DNA from: Rivularia sp. PCC 7116
GTDB taxonomy: Bacteria; Cyanobacteriota; Cyanobacteriia; Cyanobacteriales; Nostocaceae
Assembly (NCBI RefSeq): GCF_000316665.1
Contig: NC_019678.1
Coordinates: 744,001-808,000, forward strand
Reading direction: 5' to 3'
Length of the DNA: 64,000 nt
Positions 1 through 9,490 of the stretch are shown here, one piece after another; positions within the stretch are counted from its first letter, which is position 1, and each line of letters starts with the position of its first letter. The translations under genes were made by a program, and so were the position numbers. The notes under the pieces are model-generated. The model saw only the letters and a list, made by a program, of their open reading frames with translations, was not told the DNA's origin and did not search any database.

Positions 1-605
1 ATGAGACAGACCATTAGAGAATCGTAACTAATTCAATTATTGAAGATGAAGTGCTTTTGCGGCGAGCTTTAAATTAAAAATTCGGTGTTTGATAAAGAAC
101 TTGTTACTATCAATAGTCAGGAGGTAAAGAAATATCTATCATAAGCTTAAAATCAATTGATTTGTTGTATAACAAATCAGGCTAAAAATTTAGGTATTGC
201 TGAATATCACTAATGAAGGGGGAATTATTTAAAGTTAGCTCCAAGTGAACTAGTGTTTTTCCATCTATCAACTAATATTACTATCCGTATTGTTACTTAG
301 AACCTACAATTTTTGAATATTTTCATCTATTTTGCACAATTTTTGTTCATTACAGGGTGTTTGGTGCAAGGCAAAGCAGATAAAATTGAAAAAATTATGA
401 ACTTATGTATCAAGTAGAGTCAATATATTAATCAATATAATTCTTCGGTTTCTCGCTTTTTCGTCTGTTCTTATACTTGTTTATTAAATCAGATATGTAA
501 AAACACATTCGATGTCAAACTCGTATTTCTAAATTTTTCAATTTACAAAATAGAGTTTTCACGCCAAGACAAATGATATTTTACTAAATTTGACTACTAT
601 TTTCA
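1..605. other. Intergenic region, no gene recognised
   Basis: This AT-rich stretch has no convincing reading frame. The first 27 bases read open to a TAA at 25-27, so they could be the tail of a gene lying outside the window, but nothing supports that. A perfect 9-bp inverted repeat with a 4-base loop (TGATTTGTT, GTAT, AACAAATCA) lies at 158-179 and could be an operator or a weak terminator. No further signal was seen. Confidence 0.5.
158..179. repeat. Perfect 9-bp inverted repeat, 4-base loop
   Basis: The arms TGATTTGTT and AACAAATCA are exact reverse complements around GTAT. The arms are AT-rich and no T-run follows directly, so a protein-binding dyad is as likely as a terminator. It lies more than 400 bases upstream of the first gene. 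Confidence 0.35.
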
Positions 606-1247
606 ATGAACAACTTTAACAGTAGGCTTGCTTTGAATCCTTGGCTTTCTCTTCCGTCTCATCAAAAATCAGTTGCGGTAGTTAATACCCCAGTGAATTG
701 CGGTTTCCAAATCAGGATTTGTACGGTTAGCGACTTAACTAGTATTGCTCAAATTATCGCCGAAAGTTTTCACTCCCGTGATGGCATATGGGGATGGGCT
801 TTTCCTTTACTGCGTTTAGGTATTTATGAAGACTTAAAACATCGTTTAGCAACCTCTGCTCCTCATCATGTTTGTTTAGTCGCTGTTGATACTAGCACTA
901 AAGCAAGTTTGGATTTGGTTGCAACTGTAGAATTAAGCGTGCGTTTGGGTGATGCTTGGACTTACGCGGGTACTCGAAAGAGTTATGCTTATTTATCCAA
1001 TTTAGCAGTACATCCACAATATAGAAGACAAGGAGCTGCTCGGGCATTGTTAACTAGTTGTGAAAAAGTTGCTAGTGATTGGGGATTTCAAGATTTATAT
1101 CTTCATGTTTTGGAAAATAACCATCAAGCACGACAACTTTATTTTAAATTAGGATACCGGATGCACCAGATTGATTCTAATTGGAATACATTCTTCTTTA
1201 GACGCTCGCGACAAATTTTACTTTATAAACATCTTTTGGACTATTAA
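606..1247 (+). CDS. GNAT-family N-acetyltransferase
   Basis: This 213-residue protein is a GCN5-related acetyltransferase, an enzyme class that moves the acetyl group of acetyl-CoA to an amine. The fold runs from about residue 35 to 205. The acetyl-CoA binding loop is visible as VHPQYRRQGAARALL at about 135-149, followed by the typical ENNHQARQLYFKLGYR segment at about 170-185. The first 33 residues look like a non-conserved leader. The ATG start follows a long AT-rich gap. The substrate cannot be told from sequence; the gene stands alone, with 870 bases of non-coding DNA after it. Proteins of this shape, with SNLAVHP before the loop, are common in cyanobacteria (from memory of the family). 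Confidence 0.85.
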   Translation: MNNFNSRLALNPWLSLPSHQKSVAVVNTPVNCGFQIRICTVSDLTSIAQIIAESFHSRDGIWGWAFPLLRLGIYEDLKHRLATSAPHHVCLVAVDTSTKASLDLVATVELSVRLGDAWTYAGTRKSYAYLSNLAVHPQYRRQGAARALLTSCEKVASDWGFQDLYLHVLENNHQARQLYFKLGYRMHQIDSNWNTFFFRRSRQILLYKHLLDY

Positions 1248-2116
1248 ACAATCTTCTGATTGTGTACCGCTTATCAATAGTTTTGCTATAGAAATAATTA
1301 ACCAAAATGTAAATTACAATATTGACGAATTATGGTTCCGGTGTTAATAAGTTTTTTTTGAATTTATATAGTTTCGCATATAATACCCAATCGATATTTA
1401 AATAATTTTGTGTTTCAATCAAATAATGAAATAGATATTTAAAATTGATCTATATTTTTCTTCGTTAAAATATTTATGTTTAACTGGCTCAGCACTTTCT
1501 GCTGTAGATAGACGGCATGAGATTTTTTTAGCCATCTATATCACAAATTTCCTATAAATTAACAATAATAGATAGCGTACATCTAGTCTGGAAACTATTT
1601 AGGAGCAACATAAAGATATAAGGACACTACAACTTTAGCAAATTCTCTACTATATTTATATTTTCTTTAAAATCTTGTTGATGTAGTTGTAGTAAGCTAA
1701 TTTTGTAGAGATATTTAGCGGAATATATTATTAAGCTAGGTCCTCTTCTTACTGAGCACTATCATAATTTATTTTATAAAATTTAGATAGTTAAACCATC
1801 TGAAATTAAGTATTACAAGCTATAAGCGTAAAATAACAGTGAAATTGATTAATGGCTTACACTAACTTTGTATATAAAATATCTATCTTTATAGAAACTT
1901 TAAGTAAACATTCCTGTACTGCAAGACAAAACCAGTCAAATCACATAAAATATGGTTACTCGATAGGTTAATCTAATTTATTTTGATTTAAATTTAGTTA
2001 AACCGAACAATAAAGCTTTAGGCAATAGTGACACTAATAGCTGTATTCATTGATTTGATGACCTATTTCCTGTTTAAGTTCAAATAAGTTCCTTTATTGT
2101 TTAATTTTTAGAAAAG
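1248..2116. other. Intergenic region, nothing recognised
   Basis: About 870 AT-rich bases separate the GNAT gene from the next gene. I found no open frame of useful length, no tRNA-like cloverleaf sequence and no strong terminator. The GNAT stop is followed by AT-rich DNA without a clear GC stem. Confidence 0.5.
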
Positions 2117-2665
2117 ATGGATAGCGAAAAGCACCTACGCTATCAAACTGCTATGGTATCAACTTATTATCCTGACACTTGTTTTCTTGACTATCTTGTG
2201 ATGCCAGATGGACTTGAGCAATCTCATGGCTCAGATCTACTGACAAAACTGCATAGTGGAAAAGTTTTTATGGTCAATAGTCGTAGACGAAACGGGCTAA
2301 TACTTTTTAAAGGTTATCATGCAGAGTTTGCTGGTCCTGGAGCCGCTGTAGGTGGCGATTATGACCGGGATTGCCTTCACGTGTTGCCAATCGGAAACAT
2401 TTCGTCTATGTTGTTAACGACAAGTTCCTCTGATGAACGCCAAAAATCTTATTTAATAAGAAGGCAGTGGATTAGATTAATTAAGCAAATTACTGAAAAT
2501 CCAGTTCCGCAACAGCGAGTTCAAAGAATTCTTGACCAGTTTGAACAATATTTTCCACCAGAAGTAGTAACTCAGCTACCAGATGAAGCATTTGCGATGT
2601 TAGTAGGAGTTTTGCCACAAACTGTAGCAATAGTGCGGCGTTTGGGAAATGAAATAGAGCTTTAA
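2117..2665 (+). CDS. Conserved-looking protein of unknown function
   Basis: I do not recognise a named family in this 182-residue protein. It is soluble, with no signal peptide or membrane segment. The N-terminal half (1-95) is mixed in character and includes a glycine-rich patch FAGPGAAVGGDYDRD at about residues 71-85. The C-terminal half (about 105-182) is predicted helical, with a QRVQRILDQFEQYFPPEVVTQ stretch, which resembles a small helical regulatory domain. It stands alone, convergent with hisC and only 38 bases from its end. Base use is like the neighbours, so the gene is probably real. Confidence 0.6.
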   Translation: MDSEKHLRYQTAMVSTYYPDTCFLDYLVMPDGLEQSHGSDLLTKLHSGKVFMVNSRRRNGLILFKGYHAEFAGPGAAVGGDYDRDCLHVLPIGNISSMLLTTSSSDERQKSYLIRRQWIRLIKQITENPVPQQRVQRILDQFEQYFPPEVVTQLPDEAFAMLVGVLPQTVAIVRRLGNEIEL

Positions 2666-2703
2666 TTGAAGAAATAAATTAACAAAACGCTATTGATTAA
2701 TAG

Positions 2704-3861
2704 CTATAATTCTAGATTGTTATAAGCTTTTTGGAATCTCTCTAAAGTACGGACGTTTTCCGATGGAGAGCCTACAGTAATTCTTAATCCGCCACCGGTT
2801 AACCGTATTAAAGTGCCCGAGCTTTTGAGTTCTTTATGAAGATTTGTTAAGGCAGTATTTTTTTCTTCACCCAACTGCGTTTTTAAGCGTAGAAAAACAA
2901 AATTAGCGGCACTTTCAAATATTTCAAATTCTGAATATTGAGATAAATTTTTAATTAATTTTAAACGCTCGTTGTTTGTTTGAGAAACACACTCAAGCAA
3001 AAGCGAGCGGTTTTGAATAGCTATTAATGCAGCTGCTATTGAAAAACTAGGAAGATTGTATGGTAAGCGAACCTTTTCCAGGATAGCAGTGACTTCTGGA
3101 TGAGAAATAGAGTAGCCTACACGCATTGCAGCCAAGCGAAAGCCTTTAGAGAATGTGCGTAATATAATCCAATTAGGATGTTGAGAGAGTTCACTTGCTA
3201 AGGTATTTTGGCTGAATTCAAAATACGCTTCATCAATTACAACTAAAATATCTTGTGGTAAACTTCTTAACCATTCTAGCTCTGCCGTTGTTAAGCAATT
3301 AGCCGTAGGAGAATTTGGGTGAACAACAAAAACTGTTCTGATAGGCGGTTTTTGAGTTTTTGCTATAGCTTCCGAAGCTGCTTGTAAATCAATTTCAAAA
3401 TTTTCTGAATTTCTAGGTACTGAGACTACAGGTATTCCTAAAGCCTGAGCCAAAATTCCATACATTGAAAAGGTTGGTTGAGCCACTAACACCGAACCAT
3501 TACCTCCCAAACAGGTGGAGATTAGGATTGAACGGATTAGTTCATCGGAACCATTTCCCAGGGAGATATTATTACTTACAAAAACATTGGAAGAAAGGTT
3601 AGCCGATTCATTAATATATTCACTAATAGCTTGCTTAAGTAAAGAATGTCCTCCATCTGGGTAACGATTAGTTTTGATTAATTCTTTATAAGTCCAGGCT
3701 AACTTTTCCTTCAAAGCAATAGGTAAATCATAAGGACTTTCATTCGTATCAAGTTTGTCTGACTGTGTTGGGGCTGGTGATATTTGAGAAGCTACACCAA
3801 TTCCGAGTTGGGGTTTATAAGCTGCTAATTCGACTAGATCGTTGCGTAGGAAAGGAAGCAT
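2704..3861 (-). CDS. hisC: Histidinol-phosphate aminotransferase
   Basis: This 385-residue PLP enzyme belongs to fold type I, class II aminotransferases and carries out the glutamate-dependent transamination step of histidine synthesis. Visible signatures are [11 protein letters not shown] near residue 37, the NGSDELI cofactor loop near 103, the HPNSPTA motif near 182, DEAYFEF near 210, and the PLP lysine in [16 protein letters not shown] near 240. The C-terminal arginine region is [11 protein letters not shown]. Length fits the family. Cyanobacteria often hold more than one HisC-like gene, so a related aromatic aminotransferase role is possible. It stands alone, not in a his operon. Confidence 0.9.
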   Translation of the reverse strand: MLPFLRNDLVELAAYKPQLGIGVASQISPAPTQSDKLDTNESPYDLPIALKEKLAWTYKELIKTNRYPDGGHSLLKQAISEYINESANLSSNVFVSNNISLGNGSDELIRSILISTCLGGNGSVLVAQPTFSMYGILAQALGIPVVSVPRNSENFEIDLQAASEAIAKTQKPPIRTVFVVHPNSPTANCLTTAELEWLRSLPQDILVVIDEAYFEFSQNTLASELSQHPNWIILRTFSKGFRLAAMRVGYSISHPEVTAILEKVRLPYNLPSFSIAAALIAIQNRSLLLECVSQTNNERLKLIKNLSQYSEFEIFESAANFVFLRLKTQLGEEKNTALTNLHKELKSSGTLIRLTGGGLRITVGSPSENVRTLERFQKAYNNLEL

Positions 3862-4150
3862 ATAAGTTTTGGATTTTGGATTTTGCTTGATTGTGGGGAT
3901 ATTTATTTTTCTTCCCTACAACATTTTCATGACGGATTTGATGTTTATTTAATAGATTTATTTATCTTGTCCTAAATTAAAGCTAATTTAATTTAGATAA
4001 GCTATAGTCACTCAACTTTTAATATTTGATTATTTGTACACTTTAAGTAAATATACATAAGAGTATAATTTAAATTAGGTAAATATTCTCATTAAGTATT
4101 CTACATACTGCATTTTTTTGGTTAACTGCCTTTAGATTACAGGTTTATAG

Positions 4151-4789
4151 CTAAACTTTGGATAACTGACAAAAATCTTCAACCGCCTGCCAGATATCTG
4201 AGATTGCATTCCCTAGGATGTGATCGCTATTAAGTTCTATTAAATCTGCCCAGTAACGTTGTTGAGCATAATCTCGACTAGCTTGGATGGGAATGACTTC
4301 ATCATATTTTCCATGCAAGATAAGCGTAGGTATAGGACGTTTCAAAAATATTTGATGATATTGGTTGGCATCGAGCACAAAATCATAACTTAAAGGAAGT
4401 TCCTGTTTTTGCCCGTAATGATAAACCATAAGGTATTTTTCTTGTTGCCAACGCTGTATAACTTCTGGAGCAAAAGTAAGTAGCCAGTGAGACAAAAATT
4501 CAAAAGCAGGGGCTAGTAAAACCAAACGTTTAACCTGTGGAAACTTTTCTCCTATATAGGCTGCTGTTAAACCTCCTAGGCTTGAACCAATAATAGTTAC
4601 TTCCACCTGTTTTTCCAAACTCGCAGCAACTTGTTTTAACTGGCGTGTAATTGTAAGGTGATAAAAATCTTTACAATTCAGGTCGGGAATTTCTAGTTTT
4701 ATTTGATTTTTAGCGAAGCGTTCAGCTATGTATCTAGCTTTATTAGAATTTGGGCTAGATGCAAAGCCGTGAAGGTAGATGTAGTGCAA
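4151..4789 (-). CDS. YqiA/UPF0227-type alpha/beta-hydrolase (esterase)
   Basis: This 212-residue alpha/beta-hydrolase starts with the HGFASSPNSNKA segment typical of YqiA/YcfP-like esterases. The nucleophile elbow is GSSLGG near residue 68. The acidic residue lies in HGKYDEVIP near 160, and the catalytic histidine in NSDHILGN near 190. All three parts of the triad are therefore present. Family members hydrolyse short acyl esters; the natural substrate is not known. The gene stands alone between hisC and the flavoenzyme genes and is transcribed in the same direction, but gaps of about 260-290 bases argue against an operon. Confidence 0.82.
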   Translation of the reverse strand: MHYIYLHGFASSPNSNKARYIAERFAKNQIKLEIPDLNCKDFYHLTITRQLKQVAASLEKQVEVTIIGSSLGGLTAAYIGEKFPQVKRLVLLAPAFEFLSHWLLTFAPEVIQRWQQEKYLMVYHYGQKQELPLSYDFVLDANQYHQIFLKRPIPTLILHGKYDEVIPIQASRDYAQQRYWADLIELNSDHILGNAISDIWQAVEDFCQLSKV

Positions 4790-5050
4790 TTTATCGGTTA
4801 TTAATAAATGATTGTCAATTATTAGAGATTGTACCTAATGGGGTTAATTTCTTACTATATAAGCCAAAACCTGTCCCAAAGACATCCCGAAGATTTTGCA
4901 CGATCGAAACTGAGGGCTTAAAACCATTTAAAATTTAATCCAAAATCTTAAATCTAAAATGTTTTCAATTGTAAGATATATAGTTTTTTGAATTGTTTAT
5001 TGATAGTTTGCACCCTGAAAGTGAAAATCAATTTATTCGTTATTAAACTT

Positions 5051-6430
5051 TTACCGCATCGTCACGAATTCTTCTGCTGCTGAAGGGTGAATACCAACAG
5101 TCGCGTCGAAGTCTTTTTTTGTCGCACCCATTTTTACAGCTATAGCTATGCCTTGCATTATTTCTGCTGCGTAGTCTCCCACCATATGAGCACCTAAAAC
5201 TTTATCAGTTTCGCCGTGAACAATTAATTTCATCATTGTTCTTTCTTCCTGTTGGGGTAGGGTATAAAACATGGGACGAAAGCGAGTACGATAAATTTTT
5301 ATTTTGTCATCTCCAAATTTTTCCTTGGCTTGAGCTTCAGTAAAACCAACGGTAGCAGCTTCTGGTTGAGTAAATACAGCAGTAGCAACATTTTCGTGAC
5401 TAAAAACAAGCTTCATATCACCATATTCACTATCAGCAAAAGCTCTGCCTTCACCAATTGCCACAGGAGTTAGATTAATTCTATCTGTCACATCACCTAC
5501 AGCAAAAATATGTGGCTGATTGGTTTGACTATATTCGTTGACAATAATGGCGTTCGTTGTACCGTATCCATGCCCTTCAACTGCACTAGGAACCAAATCT
5601 ACTTTAGCTTTTTCCAAACCTAGTCCATCTACATTGGGTACGCGACCTGTAGCCACTAAAAATACATCAGCAACTACTGCTTCTTGCTGTTCTCCTGACA
5701 AACTTAATTCCAAACCTGGCGATGTCTTTTCTACTGATGTTACCTCAGTATTTTTAATTATCCGAATACCGTGATTTATCATTCCTTCTTGGATTCCGGT
5801 ACGGATATCTTCATCAAAACCTTTCAAAATAAGGTCGCGGCGGATTATTTGAGTCACTTCACAACCCAATCCCCGCATAATGCAGGCGAATTCTGAACCT
5901 ATATAGCCAGCACCAAGAATGGCTATATGCTTCGGTTGTTGTTTGAGGTGGAAAATCTCATTAGAGGTGATAGCCTGTTCTATTCCTGGTATATCGGGTT
6001 TAGTTGGTCTTCCTCCAACCGCAATCAAAATTTTATCCGCAGTCACTTCGCGTCCATCAACTTGTATAGTATGCTCGTCAATTAAACTGGCGCGACTTTG
6101 GATTAATTCAACTCCCGCTCTTTCCAAAAAGTTTATGTGTAGTGCTGATAGCCTTCTTACCTCATTGTCTATAGATGTGATGAACTTTTCCCATTCCAAG
6201 TCAGTATCGCTGACTTGCCAACCATAACCAGCTGCACTTTCAAATAAGGAAGGGAAATGAGAAGCATACACCATCAGCTTTTTAGGAACGCAGCCACGAA
6301 TAACACATGTACCGCCAACTAAATCATATTCGGCGATCGCCACTTTTGCTCCATAGCTAGCGGCGCGTTTGGAAGCTGCTAAACCTCCAGAACCGGCACC
6401 AATTACAAACAGGTCGTAATCGTAAGTCAT
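5051..6430 (-). CDS. gor: Glutathione-disulfide reductase (NADPH)
   Basis: This 459-residue FAD enzyme reduces oxidised glutathione with NADPH. The FAD Rossmann motif GAGSGG is at residue 11-16, the redox disulfide is C42/C47 in GGTCVIRGCVPKK, and the second Rossmann motif GAGYIGSE is at 173-180. Two arginines (R197, R198) follow the second beta strand, as expected for NADPH binding. The catalytic histidine is in the C-terminal HPSAAEEF motif. GGTCVIRGC is the form I recall for cyanobacterial glutathione reductase. I set the start at the internal MTYDYDLF, matching the paralogue just upstream; a start nine codons earlier is possible. It is the downstream gene of a tandem pair on the minus strand. 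Confidence 0.88.
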   Translation of the reverse strand: MTYDYDLFVIGAGSGGLAASKRAASYGAKVAIAEYDLVGGTCVIRGCVPKKLMVYASHFPSLFESAAGYGWQVSDTDLEWEKFITSIDNEVRRLSALHINFLERAGVELIQSRASLIDEHTIQVDGREVTADKILIAVGGRPTKPDIPGIEQAITSNEIFHLKQQPKHIAILGAGYIGSEFACIMRGLGCEVTQIIRRDLILKGFDEDIRTGIQEGMINHGIRIIKNTEVTSVEKTSPGLELSLSGEQQEAVVADVFLVATGRVPNVDGLGLEKAKVDLVPSAVEGHGYGTTNAIIVNEYSQTNQPHIFAVGDVTDRINLTPVAIGEGRAFADSEYGDMKLVFSHENVATAVFTQPEAATVGFTEAQAKEKFGDDKIKIYRTRFRPMFYTLPQQEERTMMKLIVHGETDKVLGAHMVGDYAAEIMQGIAIAVKMGATKKDFDATVGIHPSAAEEFVTMR

Positions 6431-6671
6431 AATTTTAAGCGTGTTATGCAGCAACAAACAAATAAGCTTACAGTCAAGCTTATGTACAGTTAATCTAAAC
6501 TTACTCCGGCTAGAAGCATAGGCTTGAGCCAGAAAACTACTTAAGAGCGAGATTTTTGGTCATTTAAAGATTTGACACGTCCTCACCATTTCCTTTCACA
6601 AAGATGCCACTAAACTTTAAACCAAGAAACTTTTTGACATGGAAGTAAAAGTGTAAGCCGTTAATCCTTGA

Positions 6672-8018
6672 TTAATCTAAGGTGAGGAATTCTTCAGCTG
6701 TAGTTGGATGAATGGCAATAGCATCGTCTAAATCTTGCTTAGTAATGCCTTTGCGGAGTGCGACACCAAGAGATTGAATAACATCGCCAGCATGTTCGCC
6801 TAACATGTGAATCCCAATTACTCGTTCGGATTCACCTTCAACAACAACTTTAACTATTGCTTGCTCTTCAGAAGAAGCTAATTGATGCATTAGTGGTTGA
6901 AATTTATTGCAATAACATTTTACAGAGTCGCCAAATTCCGAACGCGCTTGACTCTCAGTCATACCCATACTTGCTATTTCTGGACGGGAAAAAACAGCAG
7001 AAGGTACATCACCATAATTTACAGTTTGGGGTCGATCTGCAAAGACTGTATTGATAAAAGCAACCGCTTCTGCTTTAGCTGCTGGTGTTAGCTGTAAACG
7101 GTTAGTACAGTCTCCCACAGCGAAAATATTTTCTTGACTGGTGCGGCTGTATTCATCTACTTTAATTGCGCCCTTTTCCCCTACTTCCACTTGTGCATTT
7201 TCTAAATCAAGATTTTTGGTATTCGGGGCACGCCCTGTAGCTACCAAAATAGTATCGGCAGCAATGGTTTTTTTGTACTTTCCGCTGACATTTAGCAGCA
7301 AACCTTCTTCGTAATGCTTAATGTGCGTCGCAGTACTATTGCTGACAAATTTGATTCCCCGCTTCGATAAGCTTTCCTGAACGCATGTGCGGATTTCGTC
7401 GTCAAATCCTTCTAAAACAGTTTCATCTGTGTCAACAACAGTAACTCTACAGCCAAAAGCATTCATCATGCTAGAAAATTCTACACCAATGTAACCGCCC
7501 CCTATGATTGCCAAGCGTTTTGGCAAATAAGGTAAATGAAACATCTCGCGGGAAGTAATAGCGTATTCTATGCCGGGAATATCCGGAATAAAAGGACGTG
7601 CACCTACAGCAATTAAAATTTTGTCTGCGGTAATTTTGCGTCCGTCTACTTTAATGGTATGAGTATCGGCAAAAGTGGCATGACCCCGAATTAATTCAAT
7701 ACCAGTTTTTTCAAATCTTTCTTGATAAGAGCGATTTATGCTATCTATTTGCTTGTGTACTGAATGGATAAACTGCGTCCAATCGAAATGCGATGAACTT
7801 TTACTCCAGCCATAATCAGTTGCGATTTTATTATGTAGCGCGAAGTCAGCTGCGTAGACAATTAGCTTTTTAGGAATGCAACCGCGATTCAAACAAGTAC
7901 CGCCAAGGGCTTCTTGTTCGGCTACGGCTACACGCAAACCTAAAGAAGCAGCTTTTGAGGCAGCAGCCGCACCAGCAGAACCAGCACCCATTATAAATAA
8001 ATCGTAATCGTATGTCAT
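6672..8018 (-). CDS. Glutathione-reductase-like flavin disulfide reductase, paralogue
   Basis: This 448-residue protein is a tandem paralogue of the next gene on the strand and shares the start MTYDYDLF. The FAD motif GAGSAG is at 11-16, the redox cysteines are C42/C47 in GGTCLNRGCIPKK, and the second Rossmann motif GGGYIGVE is at 173-180. The catalytic histidine is in HPTTAEEF. Where gor has two arginines after the second beta strand, this protein has D196-T-D198, which by the general rule for Rossmann folds favours NADH over NADPH. The substrate may therefore not be plain glutathione. It lies 241 bases upstream of gor on the same strand. Confidence 0.85.
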   Translation of the reverse strand: MTYDYDLFIMGAGSAGAAAASKAASLGLRVAVAEQEALGGTCLNRGCIPKKLIVYAADFALHNKIATDYGWSKSSSHFDWTQFIHSVHKQIDSINRSYQERFEKTGIELIRGHATFADTHTIKVDGRKITADKILIAVGARPFIPDIPGIEYAITSREMFHLPYLPKRLAIIGGGYIGVEFSSMMNAFGCRVTVVDTDETVLEGFDDEIRTCVQESLSKRGIKFVSNSTATHIKHYEEGLLLNVSGKYKKTIAADTILVATGRAPNTKNLDLENAQVEVGEKGAIKVDEYSRTSQENIFAVGDCTNRLQLTPAAKAEAVAFINTVFADRPQTVNYGDVPSAVFSRPEIASMGMTESQARSEFGDSVKCYCNKFQPLMHQLASSEEQAIVKVVVEGESERVIGIHMLGEHAGDVIQSLGVALRKGITKQDLDDAIAIHPTTAEEFLTLD

Positions 8019-8155
8019 AACTGCGGAGATTTTGAATTGCTCTCTAAATGAATGCTTTTTATTCTATTTTTACTCGTCCGATTTCGATTCGGACAAACAG
8101 GAGACGAAATAAGGCAGAAAATTCCGTAAAAAAATAGGCTGGCTAGTACTTAGTT

Positions 8156-8454
8156 TAACCTAGGCTTATGTAACACCCGTAAGCGGCGAAAGAAAACCGT
8201 GAGCTTTACCATGCCTTAACCTACTCTCCGATAACCTCTGTGAGGGGATGGGAACACCGTGGGCGGTGAACGGGCAAACAACGTCAACGTCAATGCTAAC
8301 GTCAATCAATAGCTCGTGTTTCATTCAACATCTTTTAACAGTTTGCCTGCATGTGCATCAAGAATTATGTCTGACCGGATCGCACTCACCGGAGGTGTGA
8401 TTTACCAGCCTTCACCCTTAGTGCGGTTAGGCTGCGGTTAATCGCGTCGAATGA
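8156..8454 (+). ncRNA. Structured RNA candidate, HEARO/omega-RNA-like
   Basis: This stretch is clearly richer in G and C than its surroundings, has no open frame, and is packed with short stems. These include AGGCTTATG pairing with CATGCCT near 8163/8211, CCTC-TGT-GAGG near 8235, CACCG-TGGG-CGGTG near 8255, CACTCACC-GG-AGGTGTG near 8384, CAGCCT/AGGCTG around 8407-8434, and TCGAA-TGA-TTCGA near 8448. An ATGA follows at 8451. Size, hairpin density and the lack of a coding partner fit stand-alone HEARO RNAs, the guide (omega) RNAs of IscB/IsrB nucleases, known to be abundant in some cyanobacteria. The family name is from pattern memory, not a covariance search. A decayed group II intron is the main alternative. 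The strand is inferred from the order of stems. Confidence 0.45.
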
Positions 8455-8677
8455 TTCGAGGTTGTAATTAATCTTAATTGTATAGATATTCCTTTGAAAT
8501 TCGGAAATCTGTACATAAAATTATGATTTTTTTTGCAAGCAAAACATTTTTTATAAGCGATGAAGATTATTACAAACACTTATCTACCTCTGAGGCAATA
8601 CCGCAACTGTCTTTAGGATGAGTTTTGAATTATTTTGCAATATTTTTTAAATATTGTTTAAGTAATTTCTCAACTAA

Positions 8678-8806
8678 ATGGCACTTGCGCGACAGCAAGA
8701 AGAAATCGAACATCCGGCGGTTGAGGTTGTCCTTCCTTATGTAACTCGTGAAACTGAATATTTTTTATTATTAAACCCCTTCTCTGAAAAGAATTGTAAA
8801 GGTTAG
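8678..8806 (+). CDS. Possible small protein, 42 residues, unrecognised
   Basis: An ATG opens a 42-codon frame with a charged, plausible composition (start MALARQQEEIEHPAVEVV, end LLNPFSEKNCKG) and a TAG stop 13 bases before a long inverted repeat. No good ribosome-binding site is visible. It matches no small cyanobacterial protein I know (not NblA, PatS or a photosystem peptide). It may be a chance frame in non-coding DNA. Confidence 0.25.
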   Translation: MALARQQEEIEHPAVEVVLPYVTRETEYFLLLNPFSEKNCKG

Positions 8807-8819
8807 CGACCTACTCTTA

Positions 8820-8918
8820 AAAAAATGGGCAGGCTTTTAAAAAGCCCTCGTTTTAAAACATCGGAACTCGTCGATTCTGTGTCTGAAAGACCCAGAACAG
8901 GAAGCCTGCCCATTTTTT
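8820..8918. repeat. 17-bp perfect inverted repeat with 65-base loop
   Basis: The arms AAAAAATGGGCAGGCTT (8820-8836) and its exact complement (8902-8918) enclose 65 bases. Inside are a smaller hairpin, TTCTGTGTCT-GAA-AGACCCAGAA (one mismatch), and an alternative stem, GGCTTTT/AAAAGCC, that reuses the left arm. Transcribed either way, the long stem ends in a T-run, so it could act as a two-way terminator, an attenuator or a small RNA. Confidence 0.6.
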
Positions 8919-9160
8919 AATAGAGAAATTTTTACAGTTGTTTATAATATAGATTACTTAGATTAGACGCGCATATACGTAAATTGAGTCTTACAAATTT
9001 ATTAGAAATAATTAAAATAAAGTTGATACATCTAACATGCAATCTCGTTGTGACGAGAATCACAAGTATCCATGATTAAGATCCTCTGCTAATAAAAGAA
9101 AAATGTACATAATATATATAACTGAACTCTAGCCGAGTCATTAATAGGGAACACACTAAT

Positions 9161-9196
9161 AGCCGACAGCCTTGAGCAAAGGACTGTCGGCTTTTT
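9161..9196 (+). terminator. Strong rho-independent terminator, possibly of a small RNA
   Basis: AGCCGACAG pairs exactly with CTGTCGGCT, extended by CCTT/AAAGG inside, and is followed by TTTTT. No plus-strand gene ends just upstream. A short transcript starting from the AT-rich TATA-like run at about 9108-9120 would give a small RNA of about 70-80 bases. The Yfr1 core ACUCCUCACAC is absent. Confidence 0.65.
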
Positions 9197-9302
9197 GTAT
9201 TTATATTTATATTGATAGGGGATAGGGGAAATAAGAGAATTTTATCCGATAATTTGTATTTTGCGATCGGTTTTCTTTGGCGTTCTCATAACTCAAAAAA
9301 GT

Positions 9303-9365
9303 TTCCCCACAACTTGTTGGTAACTTGACAGAGATTCTGCCGCAGCCACTATCAAGTGTGGGGAA
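9303..9365 (-). terminator. Hairpin downstream of apcD
   Basis: CCCCACAACTTG (9305-9316) pairs with CAAGTGTGGGG (9353-9363) apart from one bulged base. Read on the minus strand, the stem is followed by a run of six T within a few bases. It lies about 125 bases past the apcD stop and is a likely terminator for it. Confidence 0.5.
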
Positions 9366-9490
9366 GATTTTAAGTTGGATTATTAGTTAAATCCGTATTA
9401 TATTCAAGATTTCTTACTTGATTCCTGTCAAAAAGTATGCATGGGGACATAAGAAGTAAGGTCGAATGTCAACAATCCCTTTTTGCCAAG

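Noticed and set aside
8156-8454. Group II intron or tmRNA/RNase P RNA
   Set aside because: None of the universally conserved pieces of tmRNA or RNase P RNA is seen, and no domain V-like stem could be found. A decayed intron remains possible but was judged less likely than a HEARO-like RNA.
9100-9200. Yfr1 small RNA
   Set aside because: The required core ACUCCUCACAC is not present.
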